DNA from: Strigamia acuminata | Taxonomy: Eukaryota; Arthropoda; Chilopoda; Geophilomorpha; Linotaeniidae | Reading direction: 5' to 3' | Assembly (NCBI GenBank): GCA_949358305.1 | Contig: OX442315.1 | Location: 8,024,427 to 8,088,426, forward strand | Length of the DNA stretch: 64,000 bases | In this document: piece by piece, positions 1-10,400 of the stretch | How the letters are laid out: each line of letters begins with the position of its first letter | Numbering within the stretch: position 1 is the first letter of the stretch | The notes under the pieces: generated by a model | Told to the model about the DNA's origin: nothing | What the model saw: the letters and a program-made list of their open reading frames with translations, nothing else | The model's database searches: none | Translations under genes and position numbers: made by a program

Positions 1-718
1 ATTGAAAACTGGTTGAAAACTGTCTAAACTTAATTCATTCTGACTCTGTTAAAGATTTGTGTGTTATCCGTAACCTTTTTTGCAGCACCCACAATGCGTG
101 CAACCAGGTGTGGCCGTTCAGCTAGGTAATGAACAATGCTCATTTCATCAGTTCATGATCAGTTTCTTGCTGGATTCCTCTCTTCATGATAGACTGACTA
201 GGGGCATCCATCTTGAATGACTTATTCCAGTGGCCAAATAAGTCATGTGTTTACAAGTTAGTCATGATTGGATGAATTTATCAATCAGTCACTTCTTGAT
301 AAGTCATGATTGGAGTGACTTATCAATAAGCCACTTATTGCAATTAAATTATCATTTCAGTGATGTAAATTACATAATTTTCTGTGGCTGGTAAGACATT
401 TCAGCCACATCAGCCAAATAATTATTCACTTTGTATGGAGTTTAGCCAAATGACTTACGTGAATTAGTGGCGTCTTCGACGTCGGCGTTACTGGTGAAAA
501 CGCAACGAAGTTGAAGAATATACGTGGCAAGACTGAGACAACGCTTGGTTGAGCCGCTAAAAACACATTTCAGATCGGAGAAATATACACACAAACATTT
601 CTGATCTTTGATGTGTTATGGGAAAATCACAGCATCAGATAATTACAAATAATAATTAGTCACACTGATGTTTATACATTTTTAGACAAATGTTTGCACA
701 TGGCGCAGAAGACATAAA
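1..718. other. Intergenic, no gene seen
   Basis: No convincing coding sequence was found on either strand. The stretch is AT-rich and includes a short imperfect tandem repeat, listed separately. It lies downstream of the minus-strand gene P1. Confidence 0.6.
258..340. repeat. Imperfect 42 bp tandem repeat, two copies
   Basis: Two adjacent units of about 41-42 bp both begin with a variant of tagtcatgattgga and continue into (g)actTATCAAt and cacttnttg. They differ at several positions. No function is evident. Confidence 0.55.
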
Positions 719-865
719 AAAATGTGAAAAAAAGTACTTTTTGTTAAAATATTTAAGTTTATTGTCTATAAAAAAAGATGATCGAAAAATACCGAAATGA
801 AAACAAAAATTGGTTGATATTCAAAATTGTCTGTTGGTCTAAAATAAATGACCATCAGTGGAAAT
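719..865 (-). promoter_or_regulatory. P1 3' flank with poly(A) signal
   Basis: This is the conserved 3' flank of the LRR gene unit. On the minus strand it carries AATAAA (plus-strand TTTATT at 758-763), about 105 bp past the P1 stop codon. Closely similar blocks follow P2 and P5, and orphan copies lie at 17195 and 55865. The duplicated unit therefore includes the 3' untranslated region. Confidence 0.65.
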
Positions 866-2029
866 TTACTGGAACTTCAAATGCAAGTTGTGAATTTTCG
901 CATAACTTTTAATTTCTGTACGAGCGAATTGGTCAAAATTACCACAATTTCTCAATATAAACTTTTCCAACGGACTACGCATTTCTATCAATCTTATCAT
1001 CGAGGTGAAACTAACCGAATGGCAACGAATTAACTTCAAAACTTTGAGATGTTTAAAGCCATTCGATGCGGCCAGATCTAGAATCACATTGTCAGTAAGA
1101 ATAACACAATCTATAACATTTAAAACTTCTAAATTCTCGCACTGCTGCAGAAGCGTTTTCATTTGCAATTCACTCATATCATCTCCAATGTGATTCAGTT
1201 CCAAAGTGGTTAGTCGTTGAAGTACGTTTAATTTGTTGCTGCACAGTACCGAGGCAAAATTCACGTCTATTTCTGCAATAGACATCACACGTAAATTTGG
1301 GAAAGTGGTGTTAACAAACATGACTTCTTCCAAATTCGAAAAGTGTGACATTCCCTCCAATAAGTATTTGCGCGATGTTGGGTTTGATCGTCGTTTTAAA
1401 GCACCAATTATCGCGCTCCAGCAGTCATTAATGGTAAACTTTTTCAAAAGAGGCAGTCCGTCTAGAAGGAACAAACACTCGTCGACCTTCAGCCTGGAAG
1501 CCCAGAGTTCCAAAAAGGTGAGTTTCGTACACCGGATTAATGAAGGAAATCCTGCACTTTTGCGTCCGGTGTAATTCCTAAGAGACAATTTGACCAATTG
1601 CTGACAACTTTGACCGATTGCGGCTACGAATTCATCCGTGCATTGTACGTTGCTCAAGGAGAAATGTTGAAGTCGGGGTAAAAGTGTCAACAGTTTGGTT
1701 ACAGACTGTAAACTTACAACTGATCCGAGAAATGTAATATAACTTAAATCTAAGATTAAGAGGTTTTTACACACGACGCCTATTTTATCCAACGTGAGAT
1801 CGATGGACCAACCAAAGTTGTACACATTCCGTAGTAATTTGGTGCCGGAATTGATGAAGATTTCCGGAGACTTAGCGGTATACGGAAATTTGCAACACAT
1901 TCGTTCGTATATCATGCCGATAATTTCGGCTGGCTGATCCCCTAATTCGTGTTCCAACGCAACGAAATTGGTGGTTACGGTATTTAAACACATTTCTTCC
2001 AGACTAGGAACTAATTTCCTGTGCGGCAT
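866..2029 (-). CDS. P1: LRR protein with N-terminal BC-box-like motif, intact
   Basis: Single-exon ORF of 387 residues. The ATG at 2029 is chosen because the N-terminus MP(H/Y)RK is shared by the paralogs; codons upstream lack an ATG. Residues 9-18 (SLEEMCLNTV) fit the Elongin-C BC-box pattern SLxxxCxxx(hydrophobic). Residues 32-40 (QPAEIIGMI) resemble a Cul2-box. From about residue 70 to the C-terminus there are degenerate LRRs of about 24-28 residues (for example LxxLxxLxLxxxxI, LTFLEL, LEVLNVIDC, LKVLKLIRC). There is no signal peptide or membrane segment, so it is probably cytosolic or nuclear. By family knowledge, BC-box plus LRR proteins such as ZYG11 recruit substrates to Cul2-Elongin E3 ligases; assignment here is inference. 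It has the same length as P2. An alternative is an LRR protein of unrelated function. Confidence 0.8.
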   Translation of the reverse strand: MPHRKLVPSLEEMCLNTVTTNFVALEHELGDQPAEIIGMIYERMCCKFPYTAKSPEIFINSGTKLLRNVYNFGWSIDLTLDKIGVVCKNLLILDLSYITFLGSVVSLQSVTKLLTLLPRLQHFSLSNVQCTDEFVAAIGQSCQQLVKLSLRNYTGRKSAGFPSLIRCTKLTFLELWASRLKVDECLFLLDGLPLLKKFTINDCWSAIIGALKRRSNPTSRKYLLEGMSHFSNLEEVMFVNTTFPNLRVMSIAEIDVNFASVLCSNKLNVLQRLTTLELNHIGDDMSELQMKTLLQQCENLEVLNVIDCVILTDNVILDLAASNGFKHLKVLKLIRCHSVSFTSMIRLIEMRSPLEKFILRNCGNFDQFARTEIKSYAKIHNLHLKFQ

Positions 2030-2215
2030 CTTCGCTAGAAGCACTTACGATTGAATGAATGATCAAACTATATTGCATGTATCCAGCGAGAAACGTAAGA
2101 AGAACATATTTACCAACGACTGTCATTGGTTCATTGAGTTTTCAACACCCCTAGTGGGCGTTTTATCAACTAATAAGTGGATTTAAAAATTAACCAATCA
2201 TTGCACTGTGATACT
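2030..2215 (-). promoter_or_regulatory. P1 conserved 5' flank
   Basis: This block upstream of the ATG recurs before P2, P4, P5, P7 and (diverged) P9. Conserved pieces, read on the gene strand, are a GTTCGTCTTACGTTTCTCGC-like block and a TATA-like GGATATATGCAAAT (degenerate here), then AATCGTAAGTG about 15-25 bp before the ATG. This suggests promoter and 5' UTR were copied with the gene. The AATCGTAAGTG piece also resembles a splice donor, so a short 5' UTR intron cannot be excluded. Confidence 0.5.
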
Positions 2216-2497
2216 ATACAACTAGACTGAACAGTCGTTGCCATATATACAACATTCCAACAGTTTTTGCAGTAAACAGAATTTAAATAAAATTATCGAA
2301 TTGAAAAGTAAACAAATAACATGCCAGCATTTATTTCAATACAGTAAATTAAATTCCTCGCACAAACAAAACAAAACTTCTAATCAAAGTTATCTTTAAT
2401 ATTTAAATTTACCATATTCTTTACAAAAAGAAAAGAATGTTTGGAGTACACACCAACGTAATTAGGTACAACAATTGGTCTAAACTAACAAGGGGAC
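2216..2497 (-). pseudogene. Orphan flank of a lost LRR gene
   Basis: About 240 bp from position 2257 match the P4 3' flank at 18336-18560 nearly base for base. The match ends just where the P4 stop codon and coding region begin (gtctaaactaa), and unrelated sequence follows. A P4-like gene once lay beside P1 and its coding part has been deleted or replaced. It also preserves the empty target site of the solo LTR at 17383. Confidence 0.6.
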
Positions 2498-2850
2498 AGC
2501 ACCAATAAGCTATCACAGATTGTTGTAATATTAAACAAGAAGGATTGTTATATCATGCTGAATGAGACCCTAAAATAATTTCATTCCATAAACAGCCAAC
2601 ATTGCAAACAATGAGCTGAAAGTTGGCACTATTTTGTCTGTGTATACATCAAATCTGAGCAATCAGGCCTAGTGTATGAATACTGTAAACAACAGTTGCT
2701 AGGTAAAAAAAATTGTTCCAAGATCCAAGTTCAATTTTATCATTTGAGATTCAATGATGTCATTTCCTCTTTTGATATCACATGACATATGACATCAGAA
2801 CTTTGTTCAACAACATGACTGTCTTCATGACATGAAGACAATAATAGTTT
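2498..2850. other. Intergenic, no gene seen
   Basis: No coding signal. A 9 bp perfect inverted repeat (GTCTTCATG / CATGAAGAC) lies at about 2820-2840. Nothing else was recognised. Confidence 0.5.
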
Positions 2851-2922
2851 GTAGTGGTGGTCCAGTGGTTAAGGCAATGGACTAGCTATTTTTCCACACA
2901 GGTTCAAATCCTGTTGTGTGTG
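2851..2922 (+). tRNA. tRNA-Ser-like pseudogene or SINE head
   Basis: A 72 nt segment has a box A-like TGGTCCAGTGG followed by TTAAGGCAATGGACTAG and a box B GGTTCAAATCC. These fit a class II tRNA-Ser best. It lacks the long variable arm, the 3' half of the anticodon stem and a pairing acceptor stem, so it should not make a functional tRNA. A T/A-rich tail follows. A tRNA-derived SINE 5' region or a decayed tRNA gene are the likely readings. Confidence 0.45.
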
Positions 2923-3179
2923 AAAATTTTTATATTTATTTTTTGTTAAATTTTAGCAGTTATTTTAATGTTTGTAATTTTATATTTGTTTTCAGAAAAT
3001 TTTAATTTGATTAATTTTAATTTTTGTGCGCAGGACTTGAGAGTGCATAAAACCCCAAACTTTGGCGGTTTTGCTCACTCTCGACCACATCACCAACAAC
3101 AACACATCATCACTGCTTTGAATAGGAAAACCCTGAAACTTCAAGTATCGATAGTGTTAAGTTTGGTGAGTTGAGATTC

Positions 3180-3740
3180 ATTTTGCTGTTTCCACTGACA
3201 TTCCAGTGAAACCAGCTCCTTTTGCGCTCGTGTGTGACCGGCATTGTCGGTTACATGCACTGATACGAATCTCGGGTAACGCCCGAGAAACCGCTCGCTG
3301 TCGGTTATTGTGAGTCCCGTCGAACTATCTAGGACTCACCGTCGCTGACACAGCAACCACACTTACCGTGAACCATCGTAAGCAACCGCGGAGTCTCTCC
3401 GGAGCTTGCAGTTGCTGCCCACGTACGTGCAGTGAAATTTGTTTCGGCAAGTCCGTCTCGCCATTTTTCGCGCTCAACAACGAAGCGTTGTTGTGCGCGC
3501 TTTCCTTTGTTCTCCTTCATTTTCCGTGCTCATTATTTAAACGTTAGTCTTAACTTTCTAATGATAATTTATTATATTTCCTGAATTACTTTGTAATTTC
3601 TACGAATAAAGGTCTTTTTATTATTTCATTTATACAAAATTGCATTCATATTCTTTCAAACCCCCCTAGACACTATTTTTTAAGGGCCAAACGAGTTTAA
3701 GCCCCACAGTGGCATCTCAATTGTGAATCGCTTGACAATA
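3180..3740 (+). mobile_element. LTR-like remnant, uncertain
   Basis: This block is richer in GC than its surroundings and contains short inverted pairs (CTCGGG/CCCGAG). A poly(A)-like gaataaagg lies at about 3604, and a CCACAGTGGCATCTC junction near 3700 resembles an LTR end with a primer-binding site. No second copy and no pol remnant were found in the window. It could equally be the 3' part of an unrelated repeat. Confidence 0.25.
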
Positions 3741-4114
3741 AGGTAAGTATTTTGTCTAGCGAACACCCGGATCACAACATACTGTGGTTGTGGTTGGTCA
3801 GACTGCTCCTGCTGGTGATCGGTGGTGCCCCTCGAGAAGCATTTGCCACCTTCGTGCGAGTTTGCGTTGAAATTTGAGGAATTTTTGCCTTTATTTACGT
3901 GGTGCACCGATGGTTGAGCATCCACAAAGCAGGAAATATCTACTGTACACCTGCGTCGGCTGACGTGGTTACTTCTAAGGTCAATTCAAAAGTTAGATTT
4001 TTTTGCAAAGAAAATATTCGATATTTGAAAGGAAATATTGGAAATACATGGCGCCACCTCCGATTCCCCCAATTGGTCCCTTTTAAACACCAGTTTTACA
4101 CACATGGTGAAGAA
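3741..4114. other. Intergenic; 3' end duplicated at 55865
   Basis: No gene recognised. From about 4005 on (aatattcgatatttgaaagg) the sequence matches 55865-55980, so the duplicated LRR unit extends at least 260 bp beyond the stop codon. Confidence 0.5.
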
Positions 4115-4267
4115 GACAGAAAAAAATGTGGAAAAAAGTAGCTTTTGTTAAAATATTTAAGTTTATTGACTATAAAAAAGATAATTGAAAAAAAGCAAAA
4201 TAACACAAGAATTGGTCGGTATGCCAAATTGTGTGTTGGCCTAAAATAAATGACAATTAGTGGAAAT
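4115..4267 (-). promoter_or_regulatory. P2 3' flank with poly(A) signal
   Basis: Paralogous to the P1 3' flank. AATAAA on the minus strand (plus-strand TTTATT at 4162-4167) lies about 100 bp after the stop codon. Confidence 0.65.
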
Positions 4268-5431
4268 TTATCGGAACTTCAAAACCAAGTTGTGAATTTT
4301 CGCATAACTTTTAATTTTTCTACGATCGAAGTCGTCACAGTTACTACAATCTCTCAAGTAAAACCTTTCCAACGGACTTCGCATTTCTATCAATTTCATC
4401 ATCGAGGTTAAACTAACCGAATGGCAACCAATTAACTTCAAAACTTTGAGATGTTTAAAGCCATTCGATCCAACCAGATCTAGAATCACATCGTCAGTAA
4501 GAACACCACAATTTAAAACATCTAAAACTTCTAAATTCTCACACTGCTGCAGAAGCGTTTTCAATTGCAATTCACTCATATCATCTCCAATGCGAGTCAG
4601 TTGCAGACTGGTTAGTCGTTGAAGTACGTTTAAATTGTTGCTGCACAGTACCGAGGCAAAATTCACGTCTATTACACGGATAGATAACTCACGTAAATGT
4701 GGGAAAGTGGTGTTAACAAACATGACTTCTTCCAGATTCGAAAAGTGTGACATTTCCTCCAATAAGTATTTGCGCGATGTTGGGTTTGATCGTCGTTTTA
4801 AAGCAACAATTATCGCGCTCCAGCGGTCATTAATGCTAAACTTTTTCAAAAGTGGCAGTCCGTCCAGAAGAAACAAACACTCGTCGACTGTCAGCCTGGA
4901 AGCTGTGAGTTCCAAAAAGGTCAGTTTCGTACACCGGATTAATGAACGAAATCCTGCACTTTTGCGTCCGGTGTAATTAGTAAGACACAATTTGACCAAT
5001 TGCTGACAACTTTGACCGATTGCGGCTACTAATTCATCCGTGCATTTTACGCGGCTCAAGGAGAAATGTTGAAGTCGTGGTAAAAGTGTCAACAGTTTGG
5101 TTACAGATTGTAAACTTATGTCTGGTCGGAAGAATGTAATACAATCTAAATTTAAGATTAAAAGGTTTTTACACGCGGCGCCTATTTTATCCAATGTGAG
5201 CTCGATGGAATGACCAAAGTTCTGCAAATTCCGTAGTGATTTGGTGCCGGAATTGATGAAGATTTCGGGAGACATATTGAACAACGCATATTTGCAACAC
5301 ATTCGTTCGTATATCATGCCGATAATTTCGGCTGGCTGGTCCGCTAATTCGTGTTCCAATGCATCGAAATTGGTGGTTACGGTATTTATACACATTTCTT
5401 CCAGACTAGGAACTGATTTCCTGTACGGCAT
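4268..5431 (-). CDS. P2: LRR protein with N-terminal BC-box-like motif, intact
   Basis: Single-exon ORF of 387 residues, the closest relative of P1 and the same length. The start at 5431 begins MPYRKSVP. The BC-box-like motif SLEEMCINTV is at residues 9-18 and a Cul2-box-like QPAEIIGMI follows at 32-40. The LRR array runs from about residue 70 to the end (LTFLELTASRL, LLPRLQHFSL, LEVLDVLNC, LKVLKLIGC). Differences from P1 fall largely on variable LRR faces (for example the CKYALFNMSP versus CKFPYTAKSP segment), which would suit diversifying recognition surfaces, but no rate test was possible. No signal peptide or membrane helix. Neighbours: a P1-type unit downstream and element G about 220 bp upstream. 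Confidence 0.8.
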   Translation of the reverse strand: MPYRKSVPSLEEMCINTVTTNFDALEHELADQPAEIIGMIYERMCCKYALFNMSPEIFINSGTKSLRNLQNFGHSIELTLDKIGAACKNLLILNLDCITFFRPDISLQSVTKLLTLLPRLQHFSLSRVKCTDELVAAIGQSCQQLVKLCLTNYTGRKSAGFRSLIRCTKLTFLELTASRLTVDECLFLLDGLPLLKKFSINDRWSAIIVALKRRSNPTSRKYLLEEMSHFSNLEEVMFVNTTFPHLRELSIRVIDVNFASVLCSNNLNVLQRLTSLQLTRIGDDMSELQLKTLLQQCENLEVLDVLNCGVLTDDVILDLVGSNGFKHLKVLKLIGCHSVSLTSMMKLIEMRSPLERFYLRDCSNCDDFDRRKIKSYAKIHNLVLKFR

Positions 5432-5610
5432 CTTCACTAGAAACACTTACGATTTAATGAATGATCAAACTATTTGCACATATCCAGCGAGAATCGTACG
5501 ACGAACATATTTACCAACGACAGTCATTGGTTATTTGAGTTTTAAACACTCCTAGTGGGCATTTTATCATCTAATAAATGGATTTAAAAATTAACCAATC
5601 ACCAACTACC
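5432..5610 (-). promoter_or_regulatory. P2 conserved 5' flank
   Basis: Same architecture as the P1 5' flank. Here the TATA-like GGATATGTGCAAAT is at about 5468-5490 on the gene strand. Element G starts at 5655, so the remaining upstream region is short. Confidence 0.5.
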
Positions 5611-5654
5611 GGTAGACTGAACAGTCGTTTGCCAATTTTCTTTATTTCTTAATT

Positions 5655-7338
5655 TGTGACGGTTATAAAACCGTATATTTCAAGATTTACCACCAGATGG
5701 CGCTATTTGACACAAAAGCGCGTAATTTGATTGAATTACGAGAATTATAACTAATTGTTATTATGCCGTGAATAAATATAAGATATTTATTAAAACATGA
5801 TAAAGTATTATTTACTTAAACAATTGATTCTACCGAATCAATATTATATTTTATATTTACATGTTGAAGAGAACCAATCGGACTCTTTCGGACCCAGTCT
5901 ATATTAGGTCCAGACAAGTGACCCACGAATCCGCGGATTCTGACGTCTGATTGGCTAACGCTAATCCTTCTGTTCTAAAGAACTATATAAGCTCTGGTTT
6001 TCCACCAGACCTTCGGCTTGTTTTCTGTATGTTTGTATGTATTGTTGGTTATCGTTTGATTTCTCTCTTTCTTATCGACACATCAGGCCCCCTCGTCTCT
6101 CATCAAATATGTATTCTTACAGATTATGATATTGTTCGTTGTAGCGTATTTTCGGGAAGACTAACTCCGGTTACCAAATGGTCCCGTAGCGTTAGCCTGC
6201 TATCTTAAAAGATAGCGAGATTTCGTACGGTGACATAGTATAATGTTCCTATACAGTTTGGCCTTGCCAGATGTAAGTGGGCCCCTCAGCTAACTGGCCC
6301 CAGGTCGCGGTAAGGATGGCTGTTGTATATAATCTCCCAGGGTTCCGGTGCAGTGCACTGGTCCTTCCGTTAAGTAGGCAAGACTTGTCTGAGGTCGGTA
6401 AAAGGCCAATATACAGGCGATACGCCGGGTTGGTAGCCCGCGAGTAATATCTAAAAGATGTTACGTTAAACAAATACCTGGATCATGGTAATCCAACAGC
6501 GACAGCTGATTAATATTTACCCGGTGCTCGATCAAAGGATCCCGACATCGTAAGGCATGCTGGCGGATGGAAGTGTCAAAGCTTCCCGCGATTGTCCTCT
6601 CGACCGTCGTGACTGTCCCCGCCCCATCGTATACTCCGGGTTGGTAGCCCGTGAACAGTATTCCAAATACTGTGCTAAACAAACTACTCGGTTACTAGTA
6701 ATGTCGATCTGGTAGTCCCCCAGGAAATGTTTACCCAGTGGTTGGTACCACTGAAAGCGACTTGACGCAGAAAACAAATACCCGGCGCCTGATCACGAGA
6801 TCTTGTCGTCGTAAGGCATGCTGGCGGATGGAGCCTCAACAACTCCCGCGATGGTCCCCTCGACTGTCGTGACTGTCCCCGCCCATAGAATAACAATATA
6901 ACAATTCATTTGTTATATTATACTTAATAATGTTTTGATGATTTGAATACAGAATATTCTAATGAATATTCCCGACCAAATACGAAGGATTCTTCGTATT
7001 AATAGATATCCGAGCTGCGGGACCGAATACGTCTCCGTAGCGCTAATTGTGACGATGCCGCAAAGTCAGCCGCACCACTCGAACAGCATCGCCCGGATCC
7101 TCAACCAGTGTAGCCGCCGTTACACTTATCCAGAACCCCAACTCCAGTTGTAATGTTAATAAACATGTAATTGTATCACACGAAAATCGTAAGTTATTAT
7201 ATTTGATCACATATTCACGTTGTACAGACTTCCGTAGCTTATCTCGGTTAGGTTATTTCTAAGTTTAGGAATGTCTTGTTTAAACCGATTTATCTCTTAT
7301 AATGGCTAATTATTCAGCCAAAAGTAGAATCGTCACAA
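5655..7338 (+). repeat. Element G 5' LTR
   Basis: 1684 bp. It has a likely TATA (actatataag, about 5981-5990) and AATAAA near 7157. An AATATAACAA / TTGTTATATT hairpin lies near 6895. The region with CGGGTTGGTAGCCCG (about 6425 and 6629) is present twice here but once in the 3' LTR, which explains most of the 160 bp length difference. Confidence 0.85.
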
Positions 7339-7340
7339 GT

Positions 7341-7358
7341 GGAGGTTCTACCGAGATA
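7341..7358 (+). promoter_or_regulatory. Element G primer-binding site, tRNA-Gln
   Basis: TGGAGGTTCTACCGAGAT starts 2 nt after the LTR. It is complementary to the 3' end of animal tRNA-Gln with one mismatch, going by the remembered tRNA sequence. Confidence 0.65.
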
Positions 7359-7479
7359 GGCTGCCCAAAAAATTTTAAATAAAATATTTGAAGTTTTGTG
7401 TGTAAAAATAAGTTTCGAACGAAATTTATATTCGTGTCTAATATATTTTATTCTGTTTTTAAGCTTTTACAAAGATAAT

Positions 7480-10400
7480 AAATGTAATTCATTTGTATTT
7501 CCGATTTTCCGCCGAAGAAATTGTATGTTTTAACAAACTAATAATTTCCCACCGCGTGGTCAGGCCTAATGATCAGACCACGAAAATTGGAAAATCTTGC
7601 CCGAACTTGTCGCTGTTACGTCCGCCCGTGTAACGTCATTTTACCGTCGTCAATTTAATGGAACACGTGGTTGGGCCTATCGTGAAAGGTTCAAACTTTT
7701 TCCGAAGGAAATTCAAATATGAATTCCATCTTTGTCGGTTGTTTTAAAAGTAAGACATTAATAATTGCGTATTTCGTGCTTGAGATTTCAAGTTAAACCT
7801 AATTTTATTCGCGTGAATGAAATACAAGAAAATTGATATTTTCGCAGAAATTAAAATTTATATTTTATTTCAAAACTGGTTATTCTTTTTACAAACCTGA
7901 TTTACATTGAAATGTTTGATCAAAGTCATGATTTTAAGTCGTTAAAATCCAAATCTACGAATGGAATGCCGTTCAAATTTAGCGAAGACATTTTCTCTAC
8001 CAAGTTGCCTAGCAACCAGAAGCACGGTGTTCCGCCGAGAAGCCACCGAGAACCAAACGTTTCAGTGCGCTTTCATCGGGAAATTTATAATTAATCTTCC
8101 CGTGGAAATAAGTTTTAATCGAAATGTATTTCTATCCGAATGTGTTTATTTTGTTCGTGTGATTAAAATCACAAGCAAAGGTATTTTTCTTTTATCTTTT
8201 TTTGTAATTTTCCGTTGAAAATTCGAATTCGCCGTAAAATGATTATTTTACCACGTGGCGAGGCCTAAAAATCTCACCACGGAATGTTTGAATTCTAATC
8301 CGAACTTATCGTTGTTTTGTCCGTTCACGGAACGTCTAAATCGTCGCCGTTACGATCGTACGCGTGGATAGGCTTAAACGAGAAAGTTTAAGTTTCCCAA
8401 AAGAATTCTAGTTCGAATTTAAAGTAAGTTTTGTACGAAGTTTATTTATTTCTAAGTATCCAATTTTGTTCTTGTGATTGAAATCCTAAGAACGATGAGT
8501 GTATTCACTTTTAAATGTATTTTCGGTAGAAAATTCGAACGATGGAGTAAAATAATTATTTTACCATGTGGTAAGGCCTAAAAATCCTATCACGAGAATT
8601 GGAGAATCCAATCCGAATTCGACGTTGTTTTGTCCGTTTGGACAACGATGATTTGCCGTCGTTGTTACAAAGAAACACGCGGTCAGGCTTAAACGAAGAT
8701 TCAACCCCGAAGAAATTCGAATTCTAATTCCAATTTTATCGGTTGTTTTTAATTAAAATGTGTCGTAACCTTGGTTTCCGGTAAATAAACTTACACAATA
8801 TCTTACTAATAACACCCTTTATTTCACACTTGTAATAATACAATAATAATACTTAACAATGTGGTCTCGGATCCTTGTTGGCGGATACGATTTGTTGCTG
8901 CACGGCAGTCTTACACGTGGCTTCTACTGTTGTCTAGGGTAATGGCGTCTGGCGAAACACGTGTTCGCAAACGCTTCGCTTCGGGAGATATTACAATCGT
9001 AGTATTGCTACGATAATATCTGTGACTTCTGATTTATAGATGTAATTGGCAACGGGCATCGATCCTCTATCAATCCGGTAAAACGGCCTGACGGTGAGGT
9101 GGTGATGCTAATGTTGCTCTGGTATCTATGTAAAAGTGGGGGTTTCCGGTCAGACACGGGTTTAAATACTGGCTGGACCGGAAATGACGTATTCGCATAA
9201 ATCCGGAGAATTATGCAAATTTATGACGTTGTCACGTCAGTCCCGCAGAAACGGTAAAACTAGTATAGCTAGTTTTCCCGCAATAATCTAACAATCATTT
9301 TACTATCAATATTAAAATCACTATTTATTAGGTTATGATTAATTAAAACACTTTTGTGACCTCGTGGTCACCACAAATGACCTAAAACCACTAAAATTCC
9401 GTTTGGAATAGGCTGCAAAAATTTCAAGTAAATTTTGAAGTGTGCGTGATTATGAGAACTCAGATACGTGCTTACGGTGATAAAATTTCAAATGAAATTC
9501 CTTTTTGTGATAGAATCCATGTTTGTTTAAATGTTTTTAATGTTTTGTCCTGTGATAGTAATCATAGGAATCTCGTTAGGACCGTCACAAGCGGTTATAC
9601 CGAAGATAGGCTGCAATTTCTGTGTTTGAATGAATTTGGAAATTGTGCGCGTGAAAAGTGAATTCCGAACGAATTCTAATTTTGCGGTATATTTATGTGA
9701 AAGATTAAATTTTGATTGAAATTTATGCGTTTAGTGTATTTTATTTCGTTTATTATGATTATTCGTAAAAAACAACCGTGTAATTCTTTTTGTGTAAAAA
9801 TCTCAGCCGAGAAATGGATTATTTCGTATGAAATAAATTTTACCGCGTGGTTAAGGTTAACAATTCCGACCACGAAAGTTTGAAAAGTTTTGTCTGGACT
9901 TGTCACTGTTTTGCCCGCCCGTGTAACGTCGTTTTGCCGTCGACAATCCGATGAAATACGTGGTTAGGTTTAACATGAAGAGTTCGATATTTTCTTGAAG
10001 GAAATTCAGAATTGATTTCCAATGTTCGTTGGTTATTTTAACTAAATGACCACTTTATAATTCTGTTTGAGATTTCAAATGAAAATGTTTTATATAAAAA
10101 GGCCTGATTTTATTTGTGTAAATAAAAACGAAGGAAAATTAATAATTTTGAAAGAATAAGTTTATTCGTGTTAAAAGTTTATTTACAAAATAAACGCATA
10201 CCTGTTTATCTTTACATTTGTATTGTACAAATCCGTGATTTTAAAATGTTGAAGTCCGATTTTGAAAAGAATGGAAAATCGTTCGAATGTCGATTCCGAC
10301 GAAGCCATCTCGCAGCTGTGTTGCCTAGCAACCAGAAAAGCGCAGTGTTTTGCTGGGAAGCCGACAAGAATCCAAGCGCTTTCCTAAATTGTTGCCTAAC

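Noticed and set aside
866-2029. LRR genes as NLR or Toll-type immune receptors, or F-box proteins
   Set aside because: No nucleotide-binding, TIR or transmembrane segment is present. The N-terminus fits the BC-box pattern better than an F-box, although this is short-motif evidence.
2851-2922. Functional tRNA-Ser gene
   Set aside because: The acceptor stem and anticodon stem do not pair and the long variable arm is missing.
5951-7153. ORFs of 60-85 codons in element G LTRs
   Set aside because: They fall in LTR repeats, are not consistently kept in the second LTR and match nothing.
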